Shown piece after piece: positions 59,736 to 64,000 of a stretch of DNA of 64,000 nucleotides (position 1 is the stretch's first letter; each line of letters opens with the position of its first letter). The DNA is from Pectobacterium cacticida (GTDB lineage Bacteria; Pseudomonadota; Gammaproteobacteria; Enterobacterales; Enterobacteriaceae): assembly GCF_036885195.1 (NCBI RefSeq), contig NZ_CP133656.1:3038001-3102000 (forward strand), written 5' to 3'. The notes under the pieces are model-generated. The model was not told the origin of the DNA. It made no database searches and saw nothing but the letters and a program-made list of their open reading frames with translations. The translations under genes were made by a program, and so were the position numbers.

Positions 59736-60662
59736 ATGGCAATATCCTTACGGCACATTGAGATTTTCCATGCGGTCATGACCACCGGGAATCTGACGGA
59801 AGCGGCCGCGCTGCTGAATACCTCGCAGCCCACCGTAAGCCGCGAACTGGCACGCTTCGAGAAACTGGTTCAACTCACGCTATTCGAACGATTGCGTGGC
59901 AGGCTCTACCCCACCGCGCAAGGGTTACAGCTCTTCGAAGAAGTACAGCGTTCCTATTATGGGCTGGAGCGGATTATCAACGCCGCCAGCAACATCCGCC
60001 GTTTTCAACAGGCACAGCTTTCCATCGCCTGCCTGCCCGTGTTCTCCCAATCACTGCTGCCCGAAGCCTGCAAAACGCTGTTAGCGCGTTATCCTCAATT
60101 GACCCTGAACGTCGTCCCCCAAGAGTCACCGTTATTGGAAGAGTGGCTATCGGCGCAACGTCACGATTTGGGTTTAACGGAAAACAGCCTGACGCCAGCC
60201 GGTACAGAACGACAAACGTTGATGTTACTTAATGAAGTGTGCGTGCTGCCTTGCGGGCACCCATTAGCGCAAAAAGCGGTGCTTACGCCACAAGATTTCG
60301 CCAACGAACCCTTTATTAGCCTGTCGAGTGCCGATAGCTATCGCCAGTTGCTGGACGCGCTATTTCAGGAAGCGGGCGTGTCGCGCCGGATGGTGCTGGA
60401 AACCCACAGCGCGGCATCGGTATGCGCAATGGTGCGAGCGGGCATCGGTCTGTCCATCGTCAACCCGCTCACCGCGTTGGATTACTCCGCCTCCGGCGTA
60501 GTAGTGCGCCCTTTTAGCATCGAGGTGCCTTTTACCGTCAGCCTGATTCGCCCACGGCATCGCCCTGCTTCTGCGCTGGTCGATACCGTCATTGCACAAC
60601 TCAGACAATACGCCGCTGATGTGCCTTCACGTCTGGAGCAGGTCTTGCGGCAGTCATCCTGA
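59736..60662 (+). CDS. lysR: LysR, activator of lysA
   Basis: LysR-type regulator that activates lysA and represses itself, with diaminopimelate and lysine as signals. The 308-residue product begins MAISLRHIEIFHAVMTTGNL and contains the winged-helix TEAAALLNTSQPTVSRELAR (about 19-38), IACLPVFSQSLLPEA at the effector-domain start, and THSAASVCAMVRAGIGLSIV. GGGGG lies seven bases before the ATG at 59736; the ATG at 59733 and an earlier frame start at 59712 are less likely. The 121-base lysA-lysR gap should hold the LysR operator. Confidence 0.95.
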   Translation: MAISLRHIEIFHAVMTTGNLTEAAALLNTSQPTVSRELARFEKLVQLTLFERLRGRLYPTAQGLQLFEEVQRSYYGLERIINAASNIRRFQQAQLSIACLPVFSQSLLPEACKTLLARYPQLTLNVVPQESPLLEEWLSAQRHDLGLTENSLTPAGTERQTLMLLNEVCVLPCGHPLAQKAVLTPQDFANEPFISLSSADSYRQLLDALFQEAGVSRRMVLETHSAASVCAMVRAGIGLSIVNPLTALDYSASGVVVRPFSIEVPFTVSLIRPRHRPASALVDTVIAQLRQYAADVPSRLEQVLRQSS

Positions 60663-60689
60663 TGGGGTTGATTCGTTCCCTTTAACCGG

Positions 60690-61598
60690 TCACTGCGTCA
60701 ACGCCCGCCAGCGTGGATCGTGAGCAAACCAGTCCACCAGAAAATCCAGCAGCGCACGCAGTGCGGCGGGCATCTGACGGCGCGAGGTATAGATACCGTA
60801 AATCCCCATCGCCTGAGGACGATATTCCGGTAACAATGCCACCAACTGCCCATTAGCGAGATACGGCACGACAGAATAGCGGGGTTGCAGCGTGATCCCC
60901 GCTCCTTCCAATGCCCCTGCCAGCAGTACCAGCGATTCATTGCCGCTCAGATTACCGCTGACAGGAATGGAAAATGTTTCATCATGGCGAGAAAAATGCC
61001 ACAGGCTCTTGCCAAAATAGGTGTAGGTCAGGCAGTTATGAATAGAGAGGTCGGTAAGCTGTCGTGGAATACCGCGTTCGTTGAGATAAGAGGGCGATGC
61101 ACACAGTATCGACTCACAGTGCGCCAGTGGACGCGCGATCAGATTCGGATCCAAAGCGTTGGTGATGCGCAGCGCCAGATCGATACGCTCTTCGACCAAG
61201 TTCACCACCCGATTATTCATCTGTAAATCAATGGCAACGCGAGGATGACGCCGCAGAAACGTGGCGATCGCCATGCCAAGCACGCCCTGTGCCAATGATT
61301 GTGAACAACTGAGGCGCAGCAAGCCGCTCAACACGGCATCATCGGTAGCGGCCTCGACGCGCATATCCGCCGTCAACGCCAGCATCTCCCGACAGCGCGC
61401 CAAGGTTTTTTCCCCGGCATCCGTCAAACTCAGCTTGCGCGTTGTGCGGTGCAATAAGCGCGCCCCGGCCCACGCCTCCATCTCCGCCAGATAGCGCGTC
61501 ACCATCGCGCGCGACATGTCCAGCCTCTCCGCCGCCGCGATCATGCTACCGCGCTCAACTATTGCCACAAATACTTCAGCCGCCGTAATGCGATCCAT
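60690..61598 (-). CDS. LysR-type transcriptional regulator
   Basis: LTTR of the CrgA/DsdC-like group (302 residues). The N-terminal winged helix is at about 1-60 (ERGSMIAAAERLDMSRAMVT), with the wing ARLLHRTTRKLSLTDAG, and the two-lobe effector domain at about 88-300 (LRLSCSQSLAQGVL, ERIDLALRITNALDPN). It is divergent from the MBL-fold/DsbA-like pair with 107 bases between, the usual arrangement for an LTTR and its target. The effector is unknown. Confidence 0.88.
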   Translation of the reverse strand: MDRITAAEVFVAIVERGSMIAAAERLDMSRAMVTRYLAEMEAWAGARLLHRTTRKLSLTDAGEKTLARCREMLALTADMRVEAATDDAVLSGLLRLSCSQSLAQGVLGMAIATFLRRHPRVAIDLQMNNRVVNLVEERIDLALRITNALDPNLIARPLAHCESILCASPSYLNERGIPRQLTDLSIHNCLTYTYFGKSLWHFSRHDETFSIPVSGNLSGNESLVLLAGALEGAGITLQPRYSVVPYLANGQLVALLPEYRPQAMGIYGIYTSRRQMPAALRALLDFLVDWFAHDPRWRALTQ

Positions 61599-61705
61599 AT
61601 ATTAGTCCGTTTTATGCAACAAATAATTGCCTTATTTGCGGTTTTTAATACGATTAATGCAACATAACATGAACCCACATTCCGTCATACCTGTGGAGTC
61701 TCATC

Positions 61706-62587
61706 ATGTCGACCTCGATCACTTTTACTTTATCCTTGCTCGTCGCCTCTCTAGGCCTGGCCTCTACGGTTAACGCCGCCGAATTAAAAATCGATGTATT
61801 TAATCCGGGAGAAGCCAGCGTATTCCCCGTTTCCTCTGAAATTATCAGCGGCGATAAAGAGGTCGCCCTGATCGATGCCCAATTCCAGCGTAATGATGCA
61901 CAAACGTTGGTTGATCGCATCAAGGCCACCGGAAAAAAGCTGACCACCGTCTATATTAGCCATTCCGACCCTGACTACTATTTCGGTCTGGATGTGATTA
62001 AAGCCGCATTCCCGGATGCAAAAATTGTGGCAACCCAAGCCACCATCGATGCCATTAATGCGAGTAAAGATGGCAAAGTGGCGCATTGGGGGCCTGTTTT
62101 GAAAGAGAACGCGCCGAAAACGATCGTGGTTCCTCAACCGCTGCAAGGCGACAGCTTCACCATCGACGGTCAAAAACTGGAAGTGAAGGGGCTGAAAGGG
62201 CCGACGCCGGATCGCACTTACGTCTGGATCCCGTCGCTGAAAGCCGTAGTCGGCGGTATTCCGGTGTCTGCCAATATCCATGTCTGGCTAGCCGATACCC
62301 AAACGCCAGAATCACGCGTTCACTGGCGTGAAACGCTGAAATCCATTGAAGCCTTGAAGCCAACCACCGTGGTGCCAGGCCACTTTCTCGCGCCAACCGA
62401 TTACACCTTGAAGAACGTGACGTTCACGCTGCAATATCTGAATACGGTGGAAAAAGCGCTGGCAAAAAGTAAAGATTCTGCCGAGCTGATTGCCGCAATG
62501 AAAAAACACTATCCGACGCTGAAGGACGAATCGAGTCTCGAATTAAGCGCCAAAGTCTTAAAAGGTGAAATGAAGTGGCCACAGTAA
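61706..62587 (+). CDS. Exported MBL-fold metallohydrolase-like protein
   Basis: Periplasmic protein of the metallo-beta-lactamase fold (293 residues). The signal peptide (about 1-24) cleaves after VNA; the mature protein begins AELKIDVFNPG. The zinc motif HxHxDH is altered to HSDPDY (about 88-93, YISHSDPDYYFGLDV), leaving the first His and one Asp. Other potential ligands are GIPVSANIHVW and VPGHFLAPTDYT (histidine about 229), where zinc ligands are normally found. Some related annotated proteins of this group are called Vmh-type hydrolases; the activity is unknown. The DsbA-like gene overlaps its end by 13 bases. Confidence 0.83.
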   Translation: MSTSITFTLSLLVASLGLASTVNAAELKIDVFNPGEASVFPVSSEIISGDKEVALIDAQFQRNDAQTLVDRIKATGKKLTTVYISHSDPDYYFGLDVIKAAFPDAKIVATQATIDAINASKDGKVAHWGPVLKENAPKTIVVPQPLQGDSFTIDGQKLEVKGLKGPTPDRTYVWIPSLKAVVGGIPVSANIHVWLADTQTPESRVHWRETLKSIEALKPTTVVPGHFLAPTDYTLKNVTFTLQYLNTVEKALAKSKDSAELIAAMKKHYPTLKDESSLELSAKVLKGEMKWPQ

Positions 62588-63231
62588 AACTCCATTACAT
62601 TTACGATCCCTTGTGTGGCTGGTGCTACGGTGCCGCCCCACTCGCGTTAGCGGCGCAGGAGATCGACGGGCTGGATCTGATTCTCCACGGCGGTGGGATG
62701 ATGACGGGGAACAATCGTCGCACCATTACCCCGGAATGGCACGATTATGTGCTCCCCCACGATCGCCGCATTGCGCAGTTAAGCGGGCAACCCTTCGGTG
62801 AGCGGTATTATGAAGGATTGCTACGCGACACCAGTGTGGTGCTGGACTCCGCACCACCGACGGCGGCCGTACTCGCGGCGCAAGCGATGGCTGACAAAGG
62901 CATGATGATGCTGTACCAGATTGAGCAGGCACACTATGTCTCCGGCCTTAAGATCGTCAACACCGCCGTATTGCGCCAGTGCGCCGAAGCCATCGGGCTG
63001 GATGGCGACGCCTTCTGCACGGAATTCGCATTTATCCGCGCTGAAACGCTATCACAGCACATCAACGCCAGTCGGGAATTACTGGCGAAAGTGCGCGGTC
63101 AAGGCTTCCCCACCTTTGCGCTCGAAGATAACCACGGGAATTTCCAGCAAATTCCCGCGGCAAACTACCTCGGTCAGGTTGACGCCTGGCGCAACATGCT
63201 TAAGCAGATGGTCAACCACGCGACGGCATAA
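62575..63231 (+). CDS. DsbA/FrnE-family thioredoxin-fold protein
   Basis: Cytoplasmic DsbA-like oxidoreductase (218 residues, no signal peptide). The thioredoxin active site is in YIYDPLCGWCYGAAPLAL (CGWC about 15-18), with a helical insertion at about 70-150 and the cis-proline loop GQGFPTFAL (about 178-186). The start is a GTG at 62575 after AAAGGTG, overlapping the MBL-fold gene by 13 bases, so the two are translationally coupled. It may maintain or isomerise thiols, or act as a glutathione S-transferase kappa-like enzyme. The substrate is unknown. Confidence 0.85.
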   Translation: MATVKLHYIYDPLCGWCYGAAPLALAAQEIDGLDLILHGGGMMTGNNRRTITPEWHDYVLPHDRRIAQLSGQPFGERYYEGLLRDTSVVLDSAPPTAAVLAAQAMADKGMMMLYQIEQAHYVSGLKIVNTAVLRQCAEAIGLDGDAFCTEFAFIRAETLSQHINASRELLAKVRGQGFPTFALEDNHGNFQQIPAANYLGQVDAWRNMLKQMVNHATA

Positions 63232-63599
63232 GCATTCTCATCAAACCTTACAGGGAGTCGATCGCTCATGCCGTTGATGTTGATCCTCCCAGTTAAATGT
63301 GTAAAGTATCGGCCGATCGGGTGATGCAGCCCGTTCGCTATGGCTTACCATCGCGATCGGCATGATACTCGCCGTCCCGATCGCCTCGTGAACTCATAAT
63401 CTATACAGGATCTCTTTGCCGCAATGCGCCTTACTCCACCCTGAGTGTGTTCCCTCTTTAGCGTACTGAGTCAATCTCAGCGCGCCTTTAATCGCCCCGC
63501 CGGAGCGGTTGTGTTGCATCGCGGCTGCCCGACGGTTTCTGCGCGCGCCTGTCATGCTGCATTCTGTCGCGCATATGCGCTCACCAATAAGGTCTAACT
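63232..63599. other. Region upstream of the SulP transporter
   Basis: About 370 bases with no supported gene. GC-rich palindromic segments such as CCGCCGGAGCGG near 63502 and GCGCATATGCGC near 63571-63582 could give a structured leader, but I do not recognise a known riboswitch. The last bases contain TAAGG, the Shine-Dalgarno of the SulP gene. Confidence 0.4.
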
Positions 63600-64000
63600 A
63601 TGCAACCTCAAAATGTGCCGCCTGAGATACAGATGCGTGTTTCACATGTTCTGGCGTCACCCACATTGTTAACACGAGAATGTCTCGCTGGTGTAGTTAC
63701 CGCGCTAGCATTAATCCCTGAAGTCATCTCGTTCTCCGTGATTGCCGGTGTCGATCCTAAGGTCAGCCTTATTGCTTCCGTGGTGCTTTGTCTGACGCTT
63801 TCTGTTCTGGGCGGCCGTCCCGCTATGGTCTCTGCCGCCGCTGGCTCTATCGCCTTAGTCATTGGCCCCATGGTTCACGTTCACGGTGTCGGATATATCC
63901 TGCCCGCCGTTCTTCTTGGCGGCGTGATACAAATTCTCTTTGGTCTTACCGGGCTTTCACGCATGATGCGCTACATACCGCGTTCAGTCATGATTGGCTT
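63600..64000 (+). CDS. SulP-family inorganic anion transporter (5' part only)
   Basis: The frame opens with ATG at 63600-63602, eight bases after TAAGG, and remains open to the window end (133 codons). The product begins MQPQNVPPEIQMRVSHVLAS and then shows SulP features: LAGVVTALALIPEVISFSVI (about 29-48), IASVVLCLTLSVLGGRPAMVS, AAAGSIALVIGPMV and LPAVLLGGVIQILFGLTGLS, i.e. at least four hydrophobic segments. SulP proteins carry sulfate, bicarbonate or other anions. The C-terminal STAS domain would lie beyond the window, so the substrate and completeness cannot be judged. Confidence 0.85.
   Translation, partial: MQPQNVPPEIQMRVSHVLASPTLLTRECLAGVVTALALIPEVISFSVIAGVDPKVSLIASVVLCLTLSVLGGRPAMVSAAAGSIALVIGPMVHVHGVGYILPAVLLGGVIQILFGLTGLSRMMRYIPRSVMIG

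Noticed and set aside
63232..63599. Riboswitch upstream of the SulP transporter
   Set aside because: There are GC-rich palindromes, but nothing matching a riboswitch consensus I know. A covariance-model search would settle it.
1..64000. CRISPR arrays, tRNA or rRNA genes, intact insertion sequences, prophage
   Set aside because: No regularly spaced repeats, no cloverleaf or rRNA sequence and no transposase, integrase or phage genes were recognised.

Overview
The window is a contiguous chromosomal segment of a gamma-proteobacterium of the order Enterobacterales. Core genes match the E. coli sets closely in length and sequence (tamA/tamB, ppa, msrA, ytfL, cysQ, fklB, rpsF-priB-rpsR-rplI, nsrR-rnr-rlmB, yggS-proC-yggT-yggU-rdgB-hemW, lplT-aas, lysA/lysR). 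The gene order is shuffled, and an indolepyruvate decarboxylase, two chemoreceptors and a Pectobacterium-type short repeat are present. I therefore infer a plant-associated Pectobacteriaceae member (Pectobacterium, Brenneria or Dickeya-like). The genus is inference.

Layout. 1-10.5 kb is housekeeping: folB (cut by the window edge), plsY, ppa, ytfP, tamB, tamA, msrA, ytfL. 10.6-12.4 kb holds a decayed hipBA toxin-antitoxin module between near-identical 24-bp repeats, inserted between ytfL and ytfK. 12.4-24 kb carries ytfK, cysQ, ipdC, the nitrosative-stress repair gene ytfE with an NsrR box, fklB, ytfB, the ribosomal rpsF operon, yjfP, a chemoreceptor, bsmA and yjfL. Its repressor gene nsrR lies at 28 kb, heading nsrR-rnr-rlmB. 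28.5-32.5 kb is a permease - PucR regulator - deaminase operon behind a sigma-54 promoter with NtrC-like sites. The deaminase has the active-site substitution known from 5-methylcytosine deaminases.

32.6-43.7 kb is the most unusual region. It holds a polar amino-acid ABC importer with an M20 deacylase, an enolase-superfamily protein, a metal-ligand-less M24 (creatinase/ectoine-hydrolase-like) protein, a DHDPS-family lyase, an aminotransferase, a stand-alone CTP-synthase-type glutaminase domain, an SDR and a GntR-type regulator with two winged-helix segments. All its promoters carry a shared TTGTAT-N15-ATACAA-type dyad, so I read it as one regulon for uptake and breakdown of an unidentified, possibly cyclic or N-acylated, amino-acid derivative.

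43.7-64 kb returns to conserved genes (yggR, yggS to hemW, elaA-like, lplT-aas, lysA/lysR), with an OmrA/OmrB-type small RNA beside aas, a second chemoreceptor, a NudK-like hydrolase, an SDR/AraC pair, a LysR - MBL-fold - DsbA-like group, and the start of a SulP transporter cut by the window end. No rRNA, tRNA, CRISPR array or intact insertion sequence was recognised.
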